From Symsagittifera roscoffensis (lineage: Eukaryota > Xenacoelomorpha > Acoela > Convolutidae), in the NCBI RefSeq assembly GCF_963678635.1, contig NC_087069.1, positions 16,900,660-16,964,659 of the forward strand: a DNA stretch of 64,000 bases, in the 5' to 3' direction. Positions 33,558 to 45,169 of this stretch are shown piece by piece; position 1 is the first letter of the stretch, and each line of letters starts with the position of its first letter. The notes under the pieces were generated by a model that made no database searches, was not told where the DNA came from, and saw only the letters and a program-made list of their open reading frames with translations. A program made the translations under genes and the position numbers.

Positions 33558-34630
33558 ATGGTTTTCTATGTGGTCATGGGCGATAGTAATACAAGTTGCG
33601 AGGACAAAATTCTCAAATTTCTGAAGTTCTACATCAACAATCATGGGGTGCCGTCTATATTTAAGCAGATCAGGGAACGAATTTTACGTCTAAGTTCGTT
33701 AATTTTTTTTAGTAATTGTGAGGGAATTGATTTTATACAGTCGCCGGTTAACGACCATAGAGCCACCTTCTGCTTTGACAGAACGATCGGAAGTTTGAAG
33801 AATTCAATACTCACCTCACGCATGCTTGTGAGGAACAGCCGATCCCTTGGAAAAAATGGTAAAAATAGCCCTCTGCGCATTCAGGTTTTCACCAAACGCT
33901 AACTTAAAACTAATGCCGTGTGAAGTCCATCATGACAGAGAAGCCAACACAGTACTCCAGAACTTCACAAAAAAATCGTTACTTACTAATGTAAACGTAT
34001 CCAATGTACTAGAGTCCAAAAATGCTTATTTAGATGAGCAAGATCCGAAGGCACAAAGAATGTCAAACCCAGTGGATACTAACTGACGCGTGAGATCAGA
34101 CTCTGAGTATGGGGAGGGCAGGAAACTACTCCTTGAGGCTGACTGATAAACAAGCGACCCAACAAGACAATGAGCCGACAGCAACCTCAATTCATGGGCC
34201 AAGTTCCGAAGGCGGATCATCGCGACTGGTTTTCCAGCGCACTGCTATTAAGAACAAAAATAGATATAAACTGTTAAAATCTATAATAGTAGCCGAAAGC
34301 GCGCATACAGTGAAAATGAGCAATCGTAGCTTGCTTAATAAACCCAGAGTTGCGACCAGAAAATCGAGAACCCCGAAAAAGCTATTTCCAGCGGGACTAC
34401 CAGAAGTCCAATGCCTGCGGAACTAAAGAAGAATGTAGCCGCAAAACTTTTTTTCCTGGCATGAAAATGACGATTGCCGACAGGAAAGGGCAAAGCAACA
34501 AATCAGAAGATTCAGAAGTGGTTAGTGACGTGCAACAGCTTGCGTCAAAGCGGATCATGCAAAATTCACCAATGGCAACATTACCGCAGTGGCAATCCCC
34601 GATTAGTATTAAAGGGAAAGATACGTAACG
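33558..34630 (+). pseudogene. Integrase core remnant and downstream tail
   Basis: Near 33615-33660 F-Y-I-N-N-H-G-V-P matches the segment before the second catalytic Asp. Further on F-I-Q-S-P-V-N-D-H-R and R-T-I-G-S-L-K-N match the segment around the catalytic Glu, but the Asp and Glu are not preserved. Later frames (33847-34086, 34109-34426, 34350-34628) are Lys/Ser/Gln-rich and probably tail sequence out of register. Confidence 0.6.
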
Positions 34631-35016
34631 GGCGGCTACCGAGTCAGTAGTCGCGGAACATGACAACATCGAAGCCAATACAGCGGGCAATCAGAGAAAC
34701 AAAACAAACGAGACTCAGAAAATAACATCGACCATATAACGCGAGGCACGGGCGGAGCTGATGCGATGGAGGGAGATAATGAGATGATCTTAACTACCAT
34801 AACCCAGGGAGAGGGTCGACGGATAGTCGAAAACAAAAACTCTTTTGTTTCCAACTCATTAATTGAATTTTGTTTAAAACGCACATAATCCTAAAAGCCA
34901 GTACTTAAATGTGTATTTTTTACCAAGCTCAATTCGCCATTTCAGTTCGGATCTATGATCGGGCCCCGTTTAGTTGTTTCAAAATTTTCAAACAAGTACA
35001 TTTCAATTATAAACTT

Positions 35017-35042
35017 ATTTCATTTCATTTCATTTCGTTTCA
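35017..35042 (+). repeat. (ATTTC)n microsatellite
   Basis: About five units of ATTTC, the last one changed to ATTTCG. Confidence 0.9.
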
Positions 35043-35066
35043 CTTATAATGCCATAATGAGGTATT

Positions 35067-35330
35067 GTCATAATGCTAAATCAGTCATTTGAGTCTTTTT
35101 TAGGTTATTTTTTTACTCTTCTGTCAATCATTTCTCGTTATATCTGGTGCTAAACATCATTGACATGATACTGGCCTTCGGAGTGTCTGGCTTTGCGGTT
35201 GACCGCCTAAACACTATCTTTGTGATCTGGGTTACTGTTAATTTGTTTAACTAACAATTTAGTTCAAGAATCGAAATAGAATTCTCAACACCAACTTAGT
35301 TTAATTGAAAATGATCACACTTATCTTTTT
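35067..35330 (+). repeat. Direct repeat flanking the Ty3/gypsy relic, right copy, with exon-like ORF
   Basis: Homologous to 28475-28695. In this copy a frame after TTTTTTAG (ending near 35103) reads through N-I-I-D-M-I-L-A-F-G-V-S-G-F-A to a TAA near 35254: two hydrophobic stretches around a short Asp-Arg-Leu-Asn loop, in GC-richer codons than the surroundings. The left copy has lost this frame. Either the pair are LTRs with a chance ORF, or a membrane-protein exon was duplicated and the retroelement lies between the copies. Confidence 0.5.
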
Positions 35331-35552
35331 AGAGGTAACACCGTTAAAAAGCTTTTTGAGCAGAGAGGTCCAAAAGCAGAATAGCAGACAAATAATGACT
35401 CAAACGGGACCTTTTGCTAATTGATAAAAACAAGTTTCAGATTCACCTATAAAAATTCAACGACAGTGATTTTTCTTTTTCGCCACCTCCAAAAGTTTAA
35501 AAAAAAACATTTTGACTAATGTTCGGTTGTTATAAAAACTGACTTGCATACT

Positions 35553-35849
35553 GAGGGACGGATTTAGGATTTTCTCGAGGGAGACCCTTTTGAACATTGT
35601 TTTTGCGCCGCAGTCAAAATTTAGAAAAAACAGGCTAAAAAAGGCATTTTTTGCAAGTTTTTGGAAACTTTTAACCAACAAATCGCGCTTTTTCTGCGCG
35701 AGCTCCCCTCTCAAACTTAGTAGATATTGGCGCCTAAGGCACCTTTAGAAAATTTTTAGAGTCCGTTAGAAAAAAAATGGATATCTCAAAATAGTACAAA
35801 GGGAGACCCTTTGGGTCGGCAGGGTGTCGAATCTCTGAATCCGCTGGTG
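35553..35849 (+). mobile_element. hAT-type MITE, copy 3, with perfect 8-bp target duplication
   Basis: Starts GAGGGACGGATTTAGGATTT and ends near GAATCCGCTGGTG. Both flanks carry TGCATACT (35545-35552 and 35850-35857), a perfect 8-bp duplication. Internal blocks such as AAAGGGAGACCCTTTGGGTC are shared with copies 1 and 4. Confidence 0.85.
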
Positions 35850-38147
35850 TGCATACTAGTTGGGCCATAAATAATATATTTGGTGTTCCTTACGCTTCAG
35901 TGAGGTGGGGCAGAAAAGGAGAAAGAGCCTAAACTACATGTAAAATGCGTTTTATTGTAAAAGTTTCTTAAATTGAATGACGAAATTTCATGAAACTTTT
36001 CATATTGACGTAATTGTTCATTTTAGAATTTTTCATTTCTTCTTTGTTTATCAGTTTCTACAGCACTCTATTGATCGTTCTGCTTCCTTTTAGAAGTTCG
36101 AACTCATGGTGTTACTACTTTTTGGATGGTATAAAATAAAAACATCAAATTGTCTTGTGAAAAATTTAAGTTTGTCTGAAGAAAAAAACCACACTGAGCG
36201 TAAACGTTTCATCCGATCTTCAAAAGTTGAAGCAAAAAGACTGCTCGTATGGGGACAAAACTGTGAATGTTCCGTTCCGACTATGCTTTTTTCTTCATTA
36301 ATAAAAGCCCCATTTTACAAGCCAAACACCTATAAAATATGTTTAGTACAAAGGCACGTAATGTTTTATTAAAACCAAGTTCCCTGCCTGAATTCCTCGC
36401 AGGAAAAAAATATTGCGCGGTCGGTAGTCGTTACATTTTGGTCAAAATATATTTTTTAAACGTCTTAACTTGCAGAAAAAATCGCTCGTGAGAGTTTTTC
36501 TTTTTCTTCTGAGCTAAAACCATTGATAGCGTCAAGTGTTACTGAAAATGGCCAGTGAAAAAAAGTAAATCAAAAATGGCCAGTGAAAAGGTCGAACTTT
36601 GTCTGGAAGAAAAAGTCAACTGAGCACAATTATTCCGCCACTTTCTTTGAACGTCTGGACAAAAATCATAATATTGTGACCAATAAAAAGACATAATTAG
36701 ATATTTTGAGAAGCTTCATTTACGCCAGTTTTGGCGTCTCAAGTTTTGTTTACTTGTCGATGGCAGGTTCTTTAAAAGTAAGTAGATTCTTTATTAGCTA
36801 ACAAAACATTTTGCAAGAATTGGTCGTAGATCAATTATTTTCTGGGTTTTGAGCATGGAAAATACTGTGAGCTCATGGAGGGACTGTGAGTTCGAATAGA
36901 ATGTTATGAGGATATAAGAAAAAATTATGGAAACTAAAAAATATGACTTAATCGAAAGAGTAATTAAACGTTATAAACAGCAACTAACTAAACGGCGAAC
37001 TAAATCAGTTTAGAACATAATTGTGGATTGAACCCATTAAAAATTGATTTTATGTGGCTAGAAAAACCACAAAAATAGAAAACTCATAGAAAACTTTCTC
37101 GATTTTAAATATCGATTTCAACCGATTAACAAGGATCATTTTGACAAAAAAATGTTTTAAAAATTATTCCGTTTATGATAGACTAAAATCACTTTTTTTA
37201 TGTAATTTTGTAGAAACAGAATAAAAATTTACCATTTAATTGATTAAAATCCATGGGCCGAGTGTGCGGGTGAGAACGTGAAATTTATCTGGAGTATGAA
37301 AAACACCTTGAGACAGGTGCGGATGTAGGACTCTTCCCAAAGAATGGGGCTTTTAAGTAAAATTTTTGAGAGGCTTTTAAGAAAAATTTTAGGTCCAGTC
37401 AGGTAAAAATGGATGTCCTAAAAACGTACCAAAGGAGGACCGTTTGGGTTGTCAAGGGGGCGATTCTTTGAATAAAGGTGAAACGCCCCTCAAAAATCCG
37501 CTACTGCCTGAGTAGAAAGCTTTCGTCACTTTCTTTGTAAATGCTTCGAGTCTTCAATATCAAAAACATTGGGGTTCAAAGGTAATAATCTATTCTGATC
37601 TTACAGCAACTTTTTTTCTTCTCTTTTTTGTGAAAATTTTTTCTTGAGAATAGCACATAAACAATAGCCAACACTTTAGAGCTACGTTTTTCGTGATGAA
37701 ATCACATGTTTACGAAAGACATATTTTACACTTCGTGCGCTATTTAAAACACCCACTGTTGCTATGGCCATAGTCATGCCGTTTTAATTTTGTATATAAA
37801 ATACATAATATGTATTCATAAATAGTACGCTATTTTTTTTACAGCAGATAGTTTCATGTAGTCAATCTAAACTTCATTACTTTTCTTGTGCTTCTAAAAC
37901 ACATTGGTAGAATCTGATTTGCAAAAATAGTAAATCATTAACAAAAAGCACGTGAAGCTAATGATAAATTTATGCAATATAATCTATCACCGCTTATTTG
38001 TTCCGGTAACAGAAAAATTACTGCTCAGCGCTGAATTCAAATCAACACACCTTGTGTCTCTAATTTAATCTGTTCATGTAATATTCTGATCGTTTCGACT
38101 GAGTTTGCCAACTTTTGTTTCCTGGTGTGGGTCAAAATCTCAGAAAC
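35850..38147. other. Intergenic region upstream of the TRIM-like gene
   Basis: Apart from the MITE at 37314 and fragments of repeat family A (near 36237 and 36600) I see nothing. The promoter of the downstream gene should lie toward its right end, but no TATA box at a convincing distance was identified. Confidence 0.4.
37314..37506 (+). mobile_element. hAT-type MITE, copy 4 (short)
   Basis: Begins CAGGTGCGGATGTAGGACT and ends AAAAATCCGCTACTG, with the shared internal GGAGGACCGTTTGGGTTGTC block. It is shorter than its relatives. Flanks CCTTGAGA and CCTGAGTA are only loosely similar. Confidence 0.65.
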
Positions 38148-38372
38148 ATGAGCAAAGTCAACAGGCCTGATTGTAGTATATGCCTCGAACCGCTAGAAAA
38201 CCCGAAAAGTCTCTATTGTGGACACTCATATTGTTCAACACCGAGGACGTGTTTAAAACAAGTGCTGTCTAACACACCTAGACGCTGTGCTAGGTGCAGA
38301 AAGCCGATAGACGAAACCATACGCAACGAAGCTGACCTATCGGTGAATTTCGACTTGGAGTCTGCTTTTGAG
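38148..38372 (+). CDS. TRIM-like gene, first coding exon: RING finger
   Basis: ATG 38148 (context AAACATGA) begins 75 codons ending on a codon boundary at the donor TTTGAG|GTAAGA (38372/38373). A RING-type zinc finger is visible: C-x2-C, then 11 residues to Cys, Gly-His, two residues to Cys, and a final C-x2-C in R-R-C-A-R-C-R-K. The spacing between the fifth and sixth ligands is longer than usual (five residues rather than two). RING fingers of this class bind E2 enzymes, so a ubiquitin ligase is expected. The exon splices in phase to the B-box exon at 62365. Confidence 0.85.
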
Positions 38373-39789
38373 GTAAGACATTTATACAGTTTTCGCCATT
38401 CCTGCAAAATATCCAAAAAATCGCGGCATTTTCGCAGATCCCCCCCCCCCCCCCCCAAAAAAAAAAACATTTAGGTGACTTCAGAAAACAGAGGGGAAAA
38501 AAGTGCAGTTTTGTGGTTGTTTTTGAGATCATGTTTAGGCCTTATGGTGTTGGACCAGCAAATATGTTGATTCAAACAGCAGCACAGAAAAACACAGATA
38601 AACTGTTCTTTTTGCTTTTTTCATCTCTAAAGAGTTTCGCGAAAAGAATTTCGATAGTAAGTTATCTTTCCAAATGTCTATTGGATCCTTTTTATGCCCA
38701 GTTTCAGGCAAGATTTGAGCTGGATTTTAGACAGATACTCCAAGCATAAAATAGAGGTGTTCGGGCGTTTTTTAGCCATTTTTGCCATTTTAGCTCGAAA
38801 CGCTTTTTCTGTTTAACCTTTTGAGTGTTTTTGGGCGTTTTTTTTATATCCAATGGGCTGTTTCTCAAATATATAAACCGATTAAATCTTGTGTCAAACG
38901 CTGATTATAATATGACAAAAAGCTTTAAAATCTGGCTTGAAACTGAGCGTTCAATGATTCAAACAGAAATTAGGAAAAAGAAATTCGGTCAAATTGTTTC
39001 TCACAAAACTGTAAGCAGCTGCAAATTGCAAAAATAGTAGAAAAAAAACTGAGGTTTTTGTGATGCGCAGAGAACCTGTCAAATATCATCCAGCCTGTTT
39101 CAAACGAGTGTGTTTCTTTAATTGCCACTATTTGCAATCAGGGTTTTTTTGCACTTGTTACCACTAATTCAGCCAAAAACGGCTAGGATGCGGAAAAGTT
39201 CTGACCTCTAGCTGAGAAACTCAATAATTTTGTTAGCCATAATTATTACGGCTTCTCACTCAAAGTTGTCACGGCGTCAACGGACTTTACAACCATTTTT
39301 TTAAATATTTCAGATGATAATACAAAAACGGAGGAAAAAATCGTATTTTCAAGAAGTTTGTTCTTTCGAGAAAAATTAACGGAGCATTCTGATAAAACAT
39401 TATAAGGAACTTAATTTAAGTCAACTCATAATTGCTTTTCCTTACCAATCCAACTTGAATTAAAACGTGATAAAGTATTACATTTATAAAGTAATTAAAT
39501 TTAAAAAATGAATCTTCAAATGAGAAATGTCAAAATTATTCGAATTTCCAAATGTTCATTTCAAATCTGCTATTTCCTAATTCAGTTTGTTCTTGTTTTC
39601 TGGAGACACTTTTTACCAATGTTTTTCGTTAGTTTTTTCTGTTGGTGGTATTCTCTAATGGGTTTGTTGTTTTTGCCAATTTTCGCTGTTACTTTTTGTT
39701 GCCCAAAGATAGGTTTGCAAACACAACATTTCATTTTCCACTGCATAGAGATAGTTTCTTTTGCAATCAAAGTGTAAAATATCTGGTGT

Positions 39790-40640
39790 GAAAAAAGGTG
39801 TGATAAGTAAGCTCATTGTAATGCGCTCTGTCGGTGTACGACTTGTACTCGGGATGTACATGCAATTTTACGAATTTCTTTCTAAACTTCTTCTCCAGGA
39901 AAGTATTTAGGACGCATAATTCAGTGTCCCATGATTCTCATGGAAGAATTGACACAACTAGTTTTTTCTGTTTTGGGCATTGAGTCAGTAAAGATCTTTA
40001 AATTACGGGAAACTTCGCCGGCTCGTTTTGCATTAACTTTTACATTGAAGGGTCCAAAGTAGTCCACTCCGGTGTTCTTAAATGGTCTACTGAAGTCCAT
40101 GCTACTTTCGGGTAGATCCGCCATCATAGGGTGCTCATTGTTCTGAGCAGTTCTTCGACCAGAAACACAAATCGCTTTTTCTGTTCTTAGCAGGTTTCTT
40201 AACCAATTCAGTAGTTTTCGTCAAACATGTTTCTGAATTGTTTAATTACCACGGAATGTTTTTCAAAGTGTTCGTTTCTCAGCAGAATCCCTGTGACATG
40301 ATGCTTGTGATCCAATATTATTTGAAGCTTTTGTGCGAATGTCAAATTTTTTTGATTTCACTAGCCCGCATCTTGGTCGTAGTAGTCGATGAACATTTAG
40401 GAATGGGTTCAATTTTTGAAGATGAGTTTGTTGAAAGTCTCTTGTTGAACTGATCTGAAGATTGTTTTGTTGCTTTCATCTTTTCTTCAGCTGTGATGCT
40501 CAAATTCTTCGTTTTGTCTTTTTTTTGCCCTTTTGCAATAAGCAATTGTACTTTCAAATCTTTTGAAATTGCTAAAGCTATTTGAGACGACCAAAGGTTC
40601 ATTGATTGTAACTTTGTTCTACGTTTTTTTGACGACTTCT
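39790..40640 (-). pseudogene. BEL/Pao integrase fragment
   Basis: On the - strand M-A-D-L-P-E-S-S (near 40125-40100) followed by G-V-D-Y-F-G-P-F (near 40065-40040) is the start of the BEL/Pao integrase core, including its first catalytic Asp. Upstream residues fit the linker after the zinc domain (G-R-R-T-A-Q-N-N-E-H-P). Still further upstream an H-H-V-T-G-I-L-L segment is readable near 40290. Stops break the frame. It is one side of a BEL/Pao copy whose other part lies at 52.3-53.2 kb. Confidence 0.75.
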
Positions 40641-41586
40641 TCTAAATTGCACATCAGTAGTATAGTAAAAGCGGCTAGGAAAATGACCAGTTTTAACCAC
40701 CCCTATTTTTCGTTGTGCCGTTGCACTGACCACTTTTAACCCCCAAAGGGGTTGAAACTCCTATTTTTTCGGGCACACACATTTTAGGTGGTTAAATTTG
40801 CTAATTTTTTAGCCACTTTATGGAAACTGGAATAGAATAAAGTTTTGCATGTTTTCCCTTCCAAAATTTGGGGGTATTGGCTTGTTTACATGTAAAACGA
40901 CATTATATATCTAGTATATGCAACCAATTGAACCTAATGCAACCAAACTATATGTTGTATAGGAAAGCACAAGATTTTGGCAGCGTAGGTTAATTGATGG
41001 CTGGGGTGAACGATTTCCTTCAAAAAAGCATGTTTTATTGCTGAATCACGAAGAAAAGAAAATTCGTCACTTCTTTGTAGGCAAAATAAAATAATCAACT
41101 TGACCGAAATGAAAATTATTTTAAGCCAAATGAAGATGAAACACAAAGAAAAATTACGAAACACTGAAAACTCTAAAATAAAGAAATTTGAAACTTTCGA
41201 GATTTCCATTTTCCGTATCTACAGTAGACTGAAAAAACGTCTAAAATATATAACAAAAGCTTTGATTTTATAGAAAGGTTGAAAGAGCTAATAAGTTGAA
41301 GTGGCTAAAGATCTTGAAAAATGAGAACACTGATAACAGCCAAAAAGGCCCATTAATTTTGCTGCAGCTATTTCTAAGACTTGCATTTACCACTTTTTCA
41401 TAATAAAAAGGAAACAATTTTTGAGGCTTCTAGATAACGTTAAATACTTTATATTAACTTTATTGTGCTAACAGAGTTTTTGAAAACATCAAAACGGACC
41501 TAAATAATGGGGGACAACAGATATTTTTGTGTCAATCTATACCACAAAACAGAGTGACCATCGAATAAAGCAGTTGTAAACTTATA

Positions 41587-42290
41587 TCCTGTTATTTCAA
41601 ATCTGTTATTTCTTAGTTTAGCTTGTTCTTGTTTTCTGCAACTTCTCTGGAGATACTTTTTACAAATGTTTCCTGTTTTTTTTTCTGTTGGTGGTATTCT
41701 CTAATGGGTTTGTTGATTTTGCCAAGTTTCGCTGTCACTTTTTGTTGCCCAAAGATAGGTTTGCAATCACAACAATTCATTTTGCTCTGCATAGAGATAG
41801 TTTCTTTTGCAATCAAATTTTAAAATACCTGCTCAATTAGTAACTCAAATTAGAAATGCTAGCAATTTACAATCTAATCAATTGGTTGGGTAATTGCCTA
41901 AGGGTAAACAGAATAAAGGTTTTGACTTTCAAATAGGAAACTAAAAAGAAAACATGAACCAAATCATTGGGTAATGCAATCGCTAATAGAGGCGTTTATA
42001 GTCGGCCCTATTTTGGCATCATTATGAATTATTAGAATATTTGAAAAATGAAATAATTATTCACCACAAAATTCGTGCCGAAAACAATGAAATGTTTAAA
42101 TCTTTAATCTTAAATGTCACCGGATGAAAATATCAGCAAGGTATTGAAAGAAGTAATGATATTTTTCTAGTAAGATTTTCAAAATTGTGTGATAAGTAAG
42201 CTCATTGTAACACTTTCTGTTTAAGTACGACTTGTACTCGGGATGTACGTGCAATTTCACGAATTTCTTTCTTTATGGAATCGGGAATGT
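41587..42290 (-). repeat. Second copy of BEL/Pao 3' fragments between two copies of the palindrome end
   Basis: 41597-41822 repeats 39560-39780, and 42186-42285 repeats 39797-39895, in the same orientation. Together with the two copies of the palindrome end (40656-41586 and 42340 onward) this shows that the junction of BEL/Pao and palindrome was duplicated in tandem, with later rearrangement. Confidence 0.6.
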
Positions 42291-42292
42291 AA

Positions 42293-45129
42293 TTAAGTTT
42301 TGGTTGGTCCTTGTTTTCCCTTCTAAAGTTTGGGGAGTTTCAACCACCCCTATTTTTCGTTGTGCCGTTGCATTGACCACTTTTAACCCCCAAAGGGGTT
42401 GAAACTCCTATTTTTTCGGGCACACACGTTTTAAGTGGTTAAATTTGCTAATTTTCTAGCCACTTTATGGAAACGGGAATAGAATAAAGTTTTGCATGTT
42501 TTCCCTTCCAAAATTTGGGGGTATTGGCTTGTTTACATGTAAAAAAACATTATATACCTATTATATGCAACCAATTGAACCTAATGCAACCAAACTATAT
42601 CGCGCATAGGAAAGCACAAGATTTTGGCAGCGTAGCTTAACTGTTTGCTGCGATGAACGATTTCCTTCAAAAACGCATGCTTTATGCTGAATCTCGAAGA
42701 AAGGAAAATTCGTCAAGTGCGGCGGCCGCCACTTCTACTTAGGCAAATTTTAATGGTCAGTTTGACCGAAATATTAATGAAAAATTACTTTAATCAACAT
42801 GAAGATAAAAAACAAAAAAAAACTACGAAACACTGAAAACTCTAAAATAATGAAATTGGCTTGAAAGTTTCGTAATTTCCATTTTCCGTGTCTACAGGAG
42901 ACCGAAAAAACGTCTAAAATCTATAACAAAATCTTTGATTACACAGAAAGGTTGAAAGAGCTAATAAGTTGAAGTGGCTTAAGATCTTGAAAAACGAAAA
43001 CACAGAACGGACCTAAATACTGCGGGAAAACAGATATTTGTGTGACCATCGAATAAAGCAGTTGAAAATTTAATTGCGACTTTTAAGAAAAGCAGTTATT
43101 CAAATTAGAGTAAATTCAATCGGGAAACACTGAACACAAACTGAGACAAGTTATGGATACAATTTCAAAACGTGATATGAATTCGGGGTTATGTTTTGAG
43201 TATCCGTTTTGTTTTTGCTTTTCCACCAAAAAATATGCAATTAAATCACTTTTAACTTGATATTTGATAACTTGATCTGGTCAATTATTCTCAGTATCTT
43301 GTAAATTGTAAATAAATTTAAATTAGTTTTAGCTACAGCTTTCTTTTCAAAAATTTGAAGAGCTGTCAGTTATTATCAATGATTAAGCCTCTGTTCAACA
43401 AATTAAATTTTGTGTATTTTAGTATAAATCTGATCTTTTGAATGTTTCCATGATTACGCTATTGCCTCTAAAAATACGGTGGCTTTTATAGCAAAATATT
43501 TGATTACTTATCTACAACTAATTGTGTTATTAGGAGGTCAGCCTTTCTTTCAATATATGTTTGAGGTGATCCAAGCTTTCACATTCACGTTTTGATCACT
43601 AGCTGGATCAAAAAAGTTAGCATCATGATAATTCTTCTCATTTTGGCATCGATGTTTGTCTTCTCCATTAACAAGACTTGTCTTCGAAAAACCGTTAGTT
43701 GTTTGAACTTGTAAGATAAAAAGTCCAGCTTTATAATCAATACTCTATCTGAATCTTCGAATTCCGTCAGGATGATAGCTGTTTCACAAAAAACAATGAT
43801 TTCACACCAAATTGGCTACAGCAGTTTCCGAAATGTTGTAATTGCCAATTTGTATTTTCAATGCATTTCGATAAACGTCAATTACGTTGTGTTGTTTTAA
43901 GCTAGAACGACTAACAAAGACATGTTTAGTTTGCTAATATAAAAATTGTTATACGGTTTTACTTTGAGGAATTAAGATTTGGAGCCTCAATGAAGAAAGA
44001 CCTGCTATTTATTTCACAGACAAAAGGCGTAAGAATTTTGAGCTATTTCATAAAAGTTCTATTGACTGGATAAATCTTGAATTTGAAAAAGTGGTAATGA
44101 CTGTTTATTAGATTACACAGTTGCTTAACTTCTGTGGGCATATAAATTTGATTGAATATTATGATTTTTCAAACAAAAACCACTGAAAATTTGTGATTTC
44201 TAAAGGTTGATCAATCATCCCCCAAATATATAGTACCTGTCAATTAAACATTGCTCGCTTAAGGTCTTCAGCTCTACCAGCCGCATGTCATTTTCTACCA
44301 TTCTTCTATCGATCGTGTTCGTCTGCACGGTCCATGATTTTCTTCAATAAACTGTAATTTTTTTCTAATAATTTGGTTATCGCAGTTTTTATCTCTATGA
44401 GCAACAGTTCATCAAACACTTTGGACTTCATGCTCTCTCCAATTTGACTTGTTGTTTGCTGCTTCGATCGACAAATTTTTGTAAAAATTTTGGAAACTGA
44501 TCTTTTCCGTTACAATTTTAAAACATTTTTCATAATCATCGACAGCAGATAAATTGAAAATAAAACCAATGCTGCATATGTCATTTTTTCAAGATGATTT
44601 GTTCATAATAAAGATACCTGGAAGATCAAGTATTTCGGGGAAAATTTTTAAAAGAAGTTTATCGAATTGATTTTCAAATAAGGAAAATGAAAATTTTTTT
44701 TTATAGTATGTGGTTGAATATTCTAGAATATTCGGGAAACTTCAGAAGAAAGATAAGAAAGACTTGAATTGAGTTACATATATACTTTTATATAAAAAAA
44801 TAAAAGAGGATTACAACTATACTCAAACATACATACACCCACGAAACATATAAAGCTGCATACTTTTATAAACATACAAACATAAAAACATTTTCATAAG
44901 TTGCAAACTTAAAAGAGTACTTACAGTTTATAGTCAAGCGTTTTTTTTACATACATAATTTTATTCTTAAACATTTAATTTTTTACATGAGGTTGTTCAT
45001 ACAGACTTACATAAAAAACAATTACATACACACTTACTGAATACAAATATATTTACATGTATGCATAAGCACAAACTTACATGAACACATACAAACATAC
45101 ATGCCTATATAGATACGTACATACGTAGT

Positions 45130-45169
<40 letters not shown>

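Larger units (their letters stand above)
28684..34900 (+). mobile_element. Relic Ty3/gypsy retroelement with internal partial duplication
   Basis: Two blocks of the same element lie in tandem. Block 1 (28684-30000) has a gag start, an RT palm remnant with D-I-L-V-V-T, and an env or linker-like segment. Block 2 (30000-34900) has the gag start again, gag core, zinc-knuckle remnant, protease, RT N-terminus, RNase H, the same linker segment and a decayed integrase. Frames are broken many times. The gag start and RNase H resemble those of the - strand element at 53-61 kb, so the two belong to one family. Confidence 0.85.

Noticed and set aside
40342-40602. 86-codon ORF on - considered as a separate Lys/Ser-rich gene
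   Set aside because: It lies between the palindrome end and the BEL/Pao integrase fragment on the same strand and is more simply part of the BEL/Pao relic.
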